DNA of 30,274 nucleotides from an uncultured Bacteroidales bacterium. Lineage in GTDB: Bacteria; Bacteroidota; Bacteroidia; Bacteroidales; F082. The notes under the pieces were generated by a model. That model was not told the origin of the DNA. It saw only the letters and a program-made list of their open reading frames with translations, and made no database searches. The position numbers were made by a program, and so were the translations under genes. The stretch is taken from assembly GCA_937926515.1 (NCBI GenBank), contig CALAZZ010000102.1, forward strand, positions 1 to 30,274, given 5' to 3'. This document shows, piece by piece, positions 5,044 to 13,606 of this stretch (its first letter is position 1; each line of letters starts with the position of its first letter).

Positions 5044-6714
5044 ATGCAATCACAAGTGGTATACCCTGTCCAGTATATCTTCATCGCGTTGTTTCTACTT
5101 CAGATAAATTTCTCAACTGCTGCAATCCGAACTACGAATCAGAATAACAACGAACAGGATTACCAGGATCATAATCAGTTAAGTCAAAGACTGGCTAATT
5201 TATCAAAAAATCATCCCAGCCTTGCAAATCTTCAATCCCTTACCAAAACTGACGGTAGTAAGGACATATGGTTGTTAACCATCGGAAAGGGTGATATCGC
5301 AAACAAACCGGCCTTGGCAGTTGTAGGTGGTGTGGAGGGGGATCACCTGCTTGGAAGTGAACTTGCAGTTCAGTTTGCCGAAAAACTGCTGAATGATCCT
5401 GCCTTTGAATCGGAAAGGGATCTATTGAATGAAATCAGTTTTTACATTTTCCCGGATATGTCACCCGATGCGCGTGAACAGTATTTTATGCCGATACGAT
5501 ATGAGCGTCGTGGCAATGCCAGGCCTACCAACCTCGACCGCGATGGAAAAGTTGGCGAAGACCCTTACGATGATCTAAATGGCGATGGTTTGATCACCAT
5601 GATGCGGATCAAAGACCCAACAGGGAAATGGATGAGACATCCTGATGATGAACGCATTATGGTCAGGGCAAGACCCGAAAAAGGAGAAAAGGGCAACTAT
5701 TTACTGTTTACGGAAGGGCTTGATCAGGACAAGGATGGACAATTCAACGAAGATGGTGAAGAAGGGGTTTTCTTCAATCGAAATTTCACCTTCAATTACC
5801 CCGTTTTTACAACAGGTACCGGAGCGCATGCCGTTTCGGAAAAAGAATCACGGGCCATTGCAGACTTTCTTTTTCAGGCAAAAAATGTTTTTGCTGTGAT
5901 CACTTTCGGGCCTGCTAACAACCTTACAAAACCCTTGACATACAACGATAAAGATGCAAACACCAAAATATTTACAGGATGGAAGGAGCATGACATAAAG
6001 ATCAATCAACAGCTAAGCAATCTATATAAAACTCATGTAGGAAAACAAGCTCCCAAAGCAGAACCGGGTCAGGCAGGCGACTTTTTTCAGTGGGCCTATT
6101 TCCACTATGGCCGTTTTAGCTTTTCCACTCAGGGATGGAGCCTGCCCGAAACCGAAAATGATGAAAGTGACACACCAGCCAGCCAGGAACTGAACTTGAT
6201 CAGATGGGCAGAAGATCATGATGTATCTGATATTTTTGTACCCTGGCAAAGCATCGATCATCCTGACTTTCCCGGAAAAGAAGTTGAAGTAGGTGGTATA
6301 GCACCCTTTGTCATGAAAAACCCACCCTACACCATGGTTGACTCCATCGCATTGAAACATGCAAGCTTCATCCTTGAAATGGCTGCGCTCAGGCCAAAGA
6401 TAGACCTGGTGAATATTGAAACTGAAAAACTAGGCACTAATTTGCACCGCATCACAGCCGAAGTGATGAACACCGGTAGTTTTCCAACAGCTTCTCAATC
6501 TGGTGAAGTTATACGTTGGGTGCAAAAAACTGTTCTACGCATAAACCTCAATGAAAGCCAGAATCTTGTAAGTGGCAAACCGGTTGAGGTGCTTGGCGCT
6601 ATCCGGGGACATAGTGCGCTCAAACGGAGCTGGCTGATCCGTGGTAAGGGCAGCCTTAATATTCGCGTTGGTTCTGAGGCATCCGGCTTCCGCGAAGTAC
6701 AAATCTCATTGTGA
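5044..6714 (+). CDS. Secreted M14-like protein with lost catalytic residues
   Basis: This 556-residue protein has an N-terminal signal segment (residues 8-27, ending STAA) and is homologous along its length to the two M14 zinc carboxypeptidases that follow. The active site is gone. The zinc motif HANE of the paralogues is replaced by EGDH (residues 98-101), the third zinc His (YHNTGG) lies where this protein has TFGPANN (287-293), and the catalytic Glu (TNELF/TVELF) lies where it has STQGW. The substrate-side Asn-Arg (N245-R246) and the acidic calcium-type loops (DRDGKVGED at 165-173, DQDKDGQFNED at 227-237) remain. It is likely a non-catalytic binding protein rather than a broken gene, since the frame is intact and full length. 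Probable first gene of a four-gene operon. Confidence 0.8.
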   Translation: MQSQVVYPVQYIFIALFLLQINFSTAAIRTTNQNNNEQDYQDHNQLSQRLANLSKNHPSLANLQSLTKTDGSKDIWLLTIGKGDIANKPALAVVGGVEGDHLLGSELAVQFAEKLLNDPAFESERDLLNEISFYIFPDMSPDAREQYFMPIRYERRGNARPTNLDRDGKVGEDPYDDLNGDGLITMMRIKDPTGKWMRHPDDERIMVRARPEKGEKGNYLLFTEGLDQDKDGQFNEDGEEGVFFNRNFTFNYPVFTTGTGAHAVSEKESRAIADFLFQAKNVFAVITFGPANNLTKPLTYNDKDANTKIFTGWKEHDIKINQQLSNLYKTHVGKQAPKAEPGQAGDFFQWAYFHYGRFSFSTQGWSLPETENDESDTPASQELNLIRWAEDHDVSDIFVPWQSIDHPDFPGKEVEVGGIAPFVMKNPPYTMVDSIALKHASFILEMAALRPKIDLVNIETEKLGTNLHRITAEVMNTGSFPTASQSGEVIRWVQKTVLRINLNESQNLVSGKPVEVLGAIRGHSALKRSWLIRGKGSLNIRVGSEASGFREVQISL

Positions 6715-6758
6715 TCGATTGTTGTTGGTAATTGTTATCCTCACCAAAATAATTATTT

Positions 6759-8513
6759 ATGAAAATAATACTGCTTATTATAACCTGGATCATTTTCACA
6801 TTTACAACCAATGCTCAGTCTGCTGATGGGTTTGCAGTTGATAACTTCTTCAAAGCATTAGGTACTCCCGTAAATCCAAAAGTGCAGGTAAGTTGGAACA
6901 GGTATTATACCAATGAGGGCTTGCATGAAATCTATCAGGATATGATCAGGGAATATCCCGATCTGGTCCGACTCGAATCCATCGGTAAAAGCTTTGAAGG
7001 TCGTGACCTGTGGCTGCTCACTGTCACCAATCATACAAGTACCCCTCATCAGCAGAAGCCTGCCTTCTGGATTGATGGGAGCATCCATGCCAATGAGATA
7101 CAAGCCACTGAAGTGTCACTATATACGGCATGGTACCTGGTGGAAAATTATCAAAAGAATAGGTTTATTACTGATCTTCTGGATGAAAAGGTTTTTTACA
7201 TTTTGCCCGTCATGAACCCTGACGGACGCCACAACTTCATGCGCAAGCCTAACACCGCTCATTCATCAAGAGGGGGGATGATCACTGTTGATGATGATGG
7301 CGATGGCGAATATGGCGAGGATGGCTTTGATGACCTGAATGGCGATGGGCATATCACCATGATGCGGCGACGGGCTCCACACGGCCAATGGCGAGAAGAT
7401 CAGGATGACCCACGTAGAATGACACGAGTGAAACAAGGAGAATTTGGTGAATGGGAATTACTTGGCTACGAAGGAATTGACCGTGATGGGGACGGAATGG
7501 TTAACGAGGACCGTAAAGACGGATACTATGACCCCAATCGCGACTGGGGGTGGAACTGGCAACCCGACTACGTTCAGCGTGGTGCATACCACTACCCTTT
7601 TTCACTGCCCGAAACCAGGGCTGTACGTGATTTCATTATGGATCATCCCAATATAGCAGGAGCACAAACATACCATAATACGGGTGGTATGATCCTTCGC
7701 GGTCCGGGCACTGCCAAAGACGAACAATATTATCTGCGAGAAGATATCAATGTTTATGATGCATTGGGTGATTTGGGCGAAAAGCTTATTCCGGGATATA
7801 ACTATCTGACTTTGCATAAAGACCTATACACTGTGTATGGTGGGCAAATTGACTGGCTGCACCTGATGAGAGGTATTTTTACCTTCACCAACGAGCTGTT
7901 TACAAGCTATATGTATTTCAACGAAACGCCACAAAGAGGTTGGTTTGGTTCCAGGTCGGCAGATGTTTACTTATTCGATAAACATTTACTTTTTAGCGAT
8001 GCATTTGTGCCTTGGGAAGATTTTGACCACCCTCAATATGGAAGCATCCAAATAGGTGGTTTCAAAAAGAATTTCGGTAGGATCAACCCTGGATTCATGC
8101 TCGAGCAGGATGCACATCGCAATATGGCGTTTACCTTATATCATGCCCATCACACACCAAAACTTGAAATTGTGGAATTCACTGCGAAAGACCTGGGAAG
8201 CGGATTGCAAGAGGTGATCGCTGTGGTGGCAAACACCCGTTTGATACCAACCCATGCCGGTGTTGATCTGAAATTTCAAATCGAAAGACCTAACTATATT
8301 AGCCTCCAGGGAGCCCGGGTTCTCGCCGGCATGACCGTAATAAACCGTGATCTTAACCTGGTTCAAGAGCAAATAAATAATCCATCTGTCATTCAGATCG
8401 ACAATATTCCGGGTATGAGTAGCGTCACAATTAAATGGATTGTAGAAGGTGGCAACAATATCTCAGTGAAAGTAGACAGTCCCAAAGGTGGCATCATAAC
8501 TGAATCATTATAA
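6759..8513 (+). CDS. Secreted M14 zinc carboxypeptidase
   Basis: This 584-residue protein has a signal peptide (residues 1-19, cut after TTNA). The M14 domain spans about 45-385: zinc ligands H110 and E113 in the HANE motif, NPDGR at 153-157, substrate-binding N260-R261, third zinc ligand H306 in YHNTGG, and catalytic E379 in TNELF. Two acidic loops are inserted in the domain (DDDGDGEYGED at 178-188 and DRDGDGMVNED at 241-251) and resemble EF-hand/dockerin calcium loops. The last ~120 residues form a beta-rich domain, perhaps for substrate or surface association. Exported M14 enzymes remove C-terminal residues from peptides or trim cell-wall peptides; substrate unknown. Lies 44 bases after the inactive paralogue. 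Confidence 0.92.
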   Translation: MKIILLIITWIIFTFTTNAQSADGFAVDNFFKALGTPVNPKVQVSWNRYYTNEGLHEIYQDMIREYPDLVRLESIGKSFEGRDLWLLTVTNHTSTPHQQKPAFWIDGSIHANEIQATEVSLYTAWYLVENYQKNRFITDLLDEKVFYILPVMNPDGRHNFMRKPNTAHSSRGGMITVDDDGDGEYGEDGFDDLNGDGHITMMRRRAPHGQWREDQDDPRRMTRVKQGEFGEWELLGYEGIDRDGDGMVNEDRKDGYYDPNRDWGWNWQPDYVQRGAYHYPFSLPETRAVRDFIMDHPNIAGAQTYHNTGGMILRGPGTAKDEQYYLREDINVYDALGDLGEKLIPGYNYLTLHKDLYTVYGGQIDWLHLMRGIFTFTNELFTSYMYFNETPQRGWFGSRSADVYLFDKHLLFSDAFVPWEDFDHPQYGSIQIGGFKKNFGRINPGFMLEQDAHRNMAFTLYHAHHTPKLEIVEFTAKDLGSGLQEVIAVVANTRLIPTHAGVDLKFQIERPNYISLQGARVLAGMTVINRDLNLVQEQINNPSVIQIDNIPGMSSVTIKWIVEGGNNISVKVDSPKGGIITESL

Positions 8514-8540
8514 ATGTGGTCACGATAAACGAATTTCGTT

Positions 8541-10304
8541 ATGTCTGATTTTAAATTAGCCTTGTTGTTTTTTTTATCGCTTATAGCCCTGTCGGTTAAC
8601 GCACAACAAGCTGATGGTCATGCCTTGGAGGAATTTTTTAAGGCTTCAGGCTCTCCGGTTAATCCTAAAGTTCAAATCAGCTGGAACCGATATCACACCA
8701 ACGAAGGCCTGTTGGATATTTATCTTAAAATGGCTAAGACCTATCCCGAACTGGTCAGACTGGAATCCATTGGGAAAAGTCATGAAGGACGTGACCTGTG
8801 GCTGCTTACAATAACCAATCACTCCAACAAACCCCACCATGAGAAGCCTGGCTTTTGGATCGATGGCAATATCCATGCCAATGAGATCCAGGCTGCAGAG
8901 GTGTCGCTTTACACTGCCTGGTACCTGGTTGAAAATTATCATTCAAACGATTTCATAACCCAGCTTCTGGACGAAAAAGCGTTCTACATATTACCCGTGA
9001 TGAATCCGGATGGCCGTGAAAACTACATGAATAAACCCAATACAGCCAACGCTCCACGAAGTGGAACTATGCCATTGGATGATGATGGAGATGGAGTGGT
9101 GGGCGAAGATGGTTTTGATGACCTGAACGGTGATGGCCATATCACCCAGATGCGAAGACAAAATCCCTTTGGACTGTATCGTGAAGACCCGGATGATGCG
9201 CGAAGGCTGATACGGGTAAAACAGGGGGAGTTTGGAGAATGGGAACTGCTTGGCTATGAAGGCTACGACCGCGACGTAGATGGACGAATAAATGAGGATC
9301 GTGATGTGGGTTATTACGATCATAACCGTGATTGGGGCTGGAACTGGCAACCTGATTATGTGCAGCGCGGTGCATATCACTATCCGTTTTCGCTACCTGA
9401 AACAAGGGCTGTGCGTGATTTTGTACTTGCACATCCAAATATTAGCGGAGCACTAACACATCACAATACGGGAGGTATGTTTCTGAGGGGTCCAGGAGTA
9501 GAACAGGATCAGGAATACTATCTGCGGGATGATCTAAGGGTGTATGACGCCCTGGGTCAAATGGGCGAAAAGCTGGTTCCGGGATATAATTATCTCGTTA
9601 GCTACAAAGACCTCTATACCGTTTATGGTGGACAACGTGACTGGTTTCATCTTATGCGGGGTGCCTATACCTTTACGGTAGAATTATTCAGCCGCTACCT
9701 CCTGTTTCATGAAAAACCTTTACGCAGATCAAGAGGTTTTTCGGATGACTATTACACTTTCGACAAACATCTTTTGTTCGAAGATGCTTTCGTGCCTTGG
9801 GAAGAATATTTCCATCCTCAATTTGGTAAAATCCAAATAGGAGGCTTCAAAAAAAACTACATCAGAGTGCACCCCGGTTTCATGTTGGAGCAGGATGCAC
9901 ACCGGATTATGGCTTTCAGCTTATATCATGCCTACCACACCCCTCAATTGGAAATTACTGAACTGAAATCCAAAGATTTGGGGGGCGGACAGTTCGAGGT
10001 CACTGCCGTTATCACAAACACCAGAATGATTCCTACACATTCAAGTATAAATCTTGAATATCACATTGACCCACCCAACTACGTTGAGATTATAGGACCA
10101 AAAGTTTTGGCAGGCATGATCGTTATTGATGAGGATTTGAATATAGTTGAAGAACAATTAACTAATCCCGAAAAGTTAGAAGTGGAAAATATTTCGGGAA
10201 TGTCAATCGCAACTGTAAGATGGATCATTGATGGAAAAGAAAATATTGGTGTGTTACTCAACAGTGTAAAAGGCGGCAAATATAGCAAGGTTTTTGAGGA
10301 CTAA
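8541..10304 (+). CDS. Secreted M14 zinc carboxypeptidase, tandem paralogue
   Basis: This 587-residue protein is closely similar to the preceding one over its whole length, with long identical stretches such as the RDWGWNWQPDYVQRG block. Signal peptide at 1-21 (cut near VNA-Q). Zinc ligands H112 and E115 (HANE), NPDGR at 155-159, N262-R263, third His H308 in HHNTGG, and catalytic E381 in TVELF are all present. The calcium-type loop at 180-190 is intact, while the second reads DRDVDGRINED, with Val replacing the first Gly. It starts 27 bases after its neighbour, indicating a tandem duplication within one transcript. Confidence 0.92.
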   Translation: MSDFKLALLFFLSLIALSVNAQQADGHALEEFFKASGSPVNPKVQISWNRYHTNEGLLDIYLKMAKTYPELVRLESIGKSHEGRDLWLLTITNHSNKPHHEKPGFWIDGNIHANEIQAAEVSLYTAWYLVENYHSNDFITQLLDEKAFYILPVMNPDGRENYMNKPNTANAPRSGTMPLDDDGDGVVGEDGFDDLNGDGHITQMRRQNPFGLYREDPDDARRLIRVKQGEFGEWELLGYEGYDRDVDGRINEDRDVGYYDHNRDWGWNWQPDYVQRGAYHYPFSLPETRAVRDFVLAHPNISGALTHHNTGGMFLRGPGVEQDQEYYLRDDLRVYDALGQMGEKLVPGYNYLVSYKDLYTVYGGQRDWFHLMRGAYTFTVELFSRYLLFHEKPLRRSRGFSDDYYTFDKHLLFEDAFVPWEEYFHPQFGKIQIGGFKKNYIRVHPGFMLEQDAHRIMAFSLYHAYHTPQLEITELKSKDLGGGQFEVTAVITNTRMIPTHSSINLEYHIDPPNYVEIIGPKVLAGMIVIDEDLNIVEEQLTNPEKLEVENISGMSIATVRWIIDGKENIGVLLNSVKGGKYSKVFED

Positions 10305-10340
10305 TGAAAATGCAGTTCGTGAACGATAAAAAAGCTTCCG

Positions 10341-10856
10341 ATGACAACGATTAAAATTTATTTTAGAAATCATTCCTTGATGTTACTATGGCTATTGGCG
10401 CTATTATCCAGTGGCTGTAAAAAGAATAAGGATTCCGATGATCCTTACTTCATTAGCTTTCTTGCCAATGGCGAAAAAGTTGAGTTTAAAGGAGAATCTA
10501 ATCTGTCTGCTGAATTTCAATTTACCACCAATATTTATACTGCCAATATCACAGCCATCACCGATCCGGCAGATATGTCGCTGCAGTTGTACTCCAGCAG
10601 GGAGATCAAACCCGGAACATATAGTGGGTACTCGTATAATTCAGGTATGTTAACAGGAGCCGTGATTGGTTATAGCCCTGATGGTATCATCATCTACCTG
10701 TCCGAAACCGAATTATCAGATGACCCAACCATCATCATAACCGAACTGGATGATGACATTATTAAAGGTAGTTTTGAAGGCACGATCAAATCAGCAGGCC
10801 AAATGGACATCGAAATTACACAAGGGGAATTTCAGGTGAAAATAACAGATCAGTGA
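10341..10856 (+). CDS. Lipoprotein of unknown function
   Basis: This 171-residue protein begins with a lipoprotein signal: hydrophobic residues 13-22 and a lipobox LSSGC with Cys at 26, so the mature protein starts CKKNKDSDDP. The mature part (about 145 residues) is beta-rich and acidic, with alternating hydrophobic strands and a closing IKGSFEGTIKS / GEFQVKITD pattern reminiscent of small beta-barrel or calycin-like lipoproteins. I recognise no named family. It follows the third M14 gene by 36 bases and probably shares its transcript, so it may be a surface partner of the peptidases; this is inference from position. Confidence 0.75.
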   Translation: MTTIKIYFRNHSLMLLWLLALLSSGCKKNKDSDDPYFISFLANGEKVEFKGESNLSAEFQFTTNIYTANITAITDPADMSLQLYSSREIKPGTYSGYSYNSGMLTGAVIGYSPDGIIIYLSETELSDDPTIIITELDDDIIKGSFEGTIKSAGQMDIEITQGEFQVKITDQ

Positions 10857-11000
10857 GCAATCATAATTTCAGCCAATGAGTTGTGTAGATTTATCGGCCA
10901 GGTTAGATTGATTCAGGTGATTTATAAAGAGCATGAAGAAAATACCCCGTTTTACTGACTACTCAAAAAAAACCACTACATCATGTGTCATTTTCCGGTC

Positions 11001-11183
11001 TCACTCCTCGAGCAGCTTTAACAAAGTTTCACGATATGATTTTAGCTCAGATATAAAATCCGGATTGTCCTGATTTGGAATGGTTTGCGGATTCTCGATC
11101 AAATGCTGATAAACTTCAGGTTTCTTTTCGCGCAATTTGTTAGTCAGCGCTGTGATGGATTCTTGTAATTGTTGTTCTTCCAT
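11001..11183 (-). CDS. Small conserved-looking helical protein
   Basis: This 60-residue protein has two amphipathic helices (residues 2-20 and 42-60) around a loop with HLIENPQTIPNQDNPDF. It is rich in Glu, Gln, Lys and Leu, with no signal peptide or Cys. The frame is supported by a good promoter on the minus strand (TTG at 11232-11234 and TATATTTG at 11204-11211, about 20 bases apart) ending shortly before the ATG at 11181-11183. I do not recognise the family and assign no function. The gene is divergent from the TolB-like gene. Confidence 0.65.
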   Translation of the reverse strand: MEEQQLQESITALTNKLREKKPEVYQHLIENPQTIPNQDNPDFISELKSYRETLLKLLEE

Positions 11184-11203
11184 TTATCTAAGTTTTTGGT
11201 ACA

Positions 11204-11234
11204 CAAATATAAGAAATCTCAGCCAAATACTCAA
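11204..11234 (-). promoter_or_regulatory. Promoter of the 60-residue protein gene
   Basis: Read on the minus strand: TTG (11232-11234), 20 bases, TATATTTG (11204-11211). The predicted leader is only about 15 bases. Confidence 0.55.
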
Positions 11235-11296
11235 GCAGGCATTAAACTCAATGCATAGCCATAATGGCATCATAAAAGAAGGGCATCCAATCAACC

Positions 11297-11329
11297 TTGA
11301 TGATACTTTCTTCCAAAAACCTAACTTTG
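11297..11329 (+). promoter_or_regulatory. Promoter giving a near-leaderless transcript
   Basis: TTGA (11297-11300), 21 bases, TAACTTTG (11322-11329). The ATG of the TolB-like gene is at 11335, only five bases after the -7 element, so the transcript should begin at or within a few bases of the start codon. Confidence 0.55.
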
Positions 11330-11334
11330 CAGGC

Positions 11335-12210
11335 ATGAATAAACTGCTTTTGCTATTGTCTTTACTGTTTAATTTGTCGATAGCTTTTCCACAGATCAAT
11401 ACTGATTTTGAGGCTTATCCACTTACCAATGGCCATTTTATTGACAGCCATCCATCCTGGTCGCCTGATGGTGAAAGTCTGGTTTTTGCTTCAAACCGTT
11501 CAGACTATCAACAGATATTTTCAATTACATTAAAAGATACATGCATCAAGCAGTTAACATTCACTGATGCTATAAATAACAATCCCTCATGGCATCCCGA
11601 TGGTGAGCATATCATCTTTGACTCAGACTTAAGTGGTAAACTTGAGATTTATGCACTTAATTTGTTTCAATCAAAAAACACCAAGCTATTCAATCGTAAT
11701 GTTGAAGCCTGGGGTGGCAGGCTCAACAGCTTAAGCAACTTACTTGTTTTTTCAGGTAAAAGGCCATATGAGAAACAATGGAGTATCTATAGCTATGATT
11801 TTAAATACAACAACCTGAATAAGATCACCAGCCATGAGGGTGATTGCCTGTTTCCCCGCTGGTCACCTGACGCTGCCTATATCAGCTATTTTAAGCAAAC
11901 CGGATACGAGACCTTTACACCTGCTATTATCCATTGGTACGGTAAGGAAACCTTTGCGTCAGCCGTCAAACAACCAAATATGTACGACATCAATTGGTCA
12001 CCTGATGGATATAAAATTGTTTATGTGGTAAAAGAAACCGATCTTTACAAACTTTATATCAGTCGTCGTGACGGAACGGAAAAGGTACTTTTGGCCACAA
12101 GTACATTTAAAATATCACAACCTGAGTGGTCACCTGCAGGTGATAAGGTGGTGTTTTGTCTGAAAAATGATTTTCAACAACAAAACATCTGGCTCTTAAA
12201 ATTGTACTGA
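11335..12210 (+). CDS. Secreted TolB-like WD40/PD40 beta-propeller
   Basis: Starting at the ATG at 11335, the protein has 291 residues with a signal peptide (MNKLLLLLSLLFNLSIAF, cut near residue 20). Five PD40-type repeats follow, each with a WSPDG-like core: HPSWSPDGESLVFASN, NPSWHPDGEHIIFDSD, FPRWSPDAAYISYF, INWSPDGYKIVYV and QPEWSPAGDKVVF. This predicts a five- or six-bladed propeller in the periplasm or on the cell surface, a fold mainly used for protein contacts. The open frame extends farther upstream, but the ATG at 11335 fits both the signal peptide and the promoter ending at 11329. No partner gene is obvious. Confidence 0.85.
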   Translation: MNKLLLLLSLLFNLSIAFPQINTDFEAYPLTNGHFIDSHPSWSPDGESLVFASNRSDYQQIFSITLKDTCIKQLTFTDAINNNPSWHPDGEHIIFDSDLSGKLEIYALNLFQSKNTKLFNRNVEAWGGRLNSLSNLLVFSGKRPYEKQWSIYSYDFKYNNLNKITSHEGDCLFPRWSPDAAYISYFKQTGYETFTPAIIHWYGKETFASAVKQPNMYDINWSPDGYKIVYVVKETDLYKLYISRRDGTEKVLLATSTFKISQPEWSPAGDKVVFCLKNDFQQQNIWLLKLY

Positions 12211-12260
12211 TCACTAAATCAATTAGTAATTAAAAATTAATCCATTAAAACCTTTTACAA

Positions 12261-13088
12261 ATGAACGAAGAGTTAAATTTAAAAAAAATCTTACCAATTG
12301 CGATAATCATCGGAGTTGTATTGTTAATCATTGTGTTTTGGAGCCGGATGACTGTTTCTATCCCGGGTGGTCACGGTGGTGTGTTGTTTAAGCTTTTTGC
12401 CGGCGGTATCGATACAGAACGGACCTATGGAGAAGGGTTCCATTTTTTAGCACCCTGGAACAAAATGTATGTTTACGAAACCCGCCAGCAGGAAATCGCT
12501 GAGGAAATGAATGTGCTTTCTTCAAATGGGCTTGAGATCAGTGTTGATTTCTCAACATGGTATCAACCGAGATTTAATGAGCTTGGTAAATTGCATGCAA
12601 TTATCGGACAGGATTATCTCCGTCGTATCATTATCCCTGCCATGCGCTCCTCGGCAAGGTCGGTGGTTGGCCGATATACACCCGAACAAATTTATTCCAC
12701 CAAACGCGATGCCATACAAATAGAAATCTATGAAGAAACCCAAAAACTACTCGAAGAAAGGCATGTTCAAGTCAACCAGGTGTTGATCCGCTCCATCACA
12801 TTGCCTCCTACAATCAAAACAGCTATCGAAAGTAAATTGAAACAGGAACAGGAAGCTCTGGAATATGAATTTAAGTTAGAAAAGGCACAACAGGAAGCTG
12901 AACGTCAGCGGATTGATGCTGAAGGGAAAGCGCGTGCCAACAGAATACTTAGTGCCTCGATTACAGAACAAATATTAAGGGAAAAAGGCATTGAAGCCAC
13001 AATTGAATTGTCAAAATCACCCAATTCGAAAGTGGTGATTATCGGCAATAAAGACGGACTGCCTATCATATTAGGTGATACAAAATAA
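12261..13088 (+). CDS. Prohibitin/SPFH-domain membrane protein
   Basis: This 275-residue protein has one N-terminal transmembrane helix (about 10-27) followed by an SPFH/band 7 domain (about 30-195): VSIPGGHGGVLFKLFAGG, GEGFHFLAPWNKMYVYETRQQE and VLIRSITLPPTIKTAIESKLKQEQEA are characteristic of prohibitins. A charged coiled coil (about 190-225, EYEFKLEKAQQEAERQRIDAEGKA) drives ring assembly in this family. Bacterial prohibitin-like proteins form large membrane assemblies and often bind membrane proteases such as FtsH; no protease gene is adjacent here. It begins 50 bases after the TolB-like gene. Confidence 0.93.
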   Translation: MNEELNLKKILPIAIIIGVVLLIIVFWSRMTVSIPGGHGGVLFKLFAGGIDTERTYGEGFHFLAPWNKMYVYETRQQEIAEEMNVLSSNGLEISVDFSTWYQPRFNELGKLHAIIGQDYLRRIIIPAMRSSARSVVGRYTPEQIYSTKRDAIQIEIYEETQKLLEERHVQVNQVLIRSITLPPTIKTAIESKLKQEQEALEYEFKLEKAQQEAERQRIDAEGKARANRILSASITEQILREKGIEATIELSKSPNSKVVIIGNKDGLPIILGDTK

Positions 13089-13109
13089 CCCTTTTTGCTT
13101 GTTTTGCTG

Positions 13110-13142
13110 TTTGCATTGTTTTGGCATAATCATTTATCTTTG
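13110..13142 (+). promoter_or_regulatory. Promoter of smpB
   Basis: TTTG (13110-13113), 21 bases, TATCTTTG (13135-13142). The smpB ATG is at 13152, giving a leader of only a few bases. Confidence 0.6.
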
Positions 13143-13151
13143 ACGCCACTT

Positions 13152-13601
13152 ATGAAACAGCAGATTCGCATAAAGAACAAAAAGGCAGTCTACGCCTATT
13201 ACCTACTTGAAACCTTTGAGGCTGGTATAGTCCTCACCGGCACCGAAATTAAATCAATCAGGGCGGGTAAGGCCAGCCTCTCAGAAGCATTTTGTGTTTT
13301 TATCGAACATGAGCTGTTTGTGCGTGACATGCATATCGCAGAGTATAGTTTTGGCTCTCATTATAATCATGAACCAAAGCGCGATCGAAAATTACTGCTT
13401 ACTGCACGTGAGCTGAAAAAATTACGAACTAAGTTCAATGAGAAAGGCTTGGCCATCATCCCTATTACACTATTCATAAATGAAAAAGGTCTCGCTAAAC
13501 TGGAGATTGCTCTGGCAAAAGGTAAACATCACTACGACAAGCGTGAAACCCTCAAATCTAAAGATCTTAAAAGAGAAATTGACCGTTTATCCAAATATTA
13601 A
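13152..13601 (+). CDS. smpB: SsrA-binding protein SmpB
   Basis: This 149-residue protein is SmpB, which binds tmRNA and delivers it to stalled ribosomes for trans-translation and tagging. The OB-fold core is clear: KKAVYAYYLLETFEAGIVLTGTEIKSIRAGKASLSEAFC at residues 10-48, HIAEYSFGSHYNHEPKRDRKLLL, and the basic C-terminal tail AKGKHHYDKRETLKSKDLKREIDR that reads the ribosomal decoding channel. The ATG at 13152 follows a promoter at 13110-13142 and gives the standard length; the longer open frame from 13095 is rejected. The thioredoxin gene starts 5 bases after the stop. It is relevant to the YALAA-tailed protein at 935-1321, whose end mimics the tag added by this pathway. Confidence 0.97.
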   Translation: MKQQIRIKNKKAVYAYYLLETFEAGIVLTGTEIKSIRAGKASLSEAFCVFIEHELFVRDMHIAEYSFGSHYNHEPKRDRKLLLTARELKKLRTKFNEKGLAIIPITLFINEKGLAKLEIALAKGKHHYDKRETLKSKDLKREIDRLSKY

Positions 13602-13606
13602 TACTT

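Noticed and set aside
8991..9438. Two long minus-strand frames inside the third M14 gene
   Set aside because: The plus strand encodes the full conserved peptidase; the antisense translations are His/Ile-rich and are mirror effects of the Asp-rich calcium loops.
10933..11073. 46-codon plus-strand frame overlapping the small minus-strand gene
   Set aside because: Ser-rich with no recognisable feature; it overlaps the better supported 60-residue gene, which has its own promoter.
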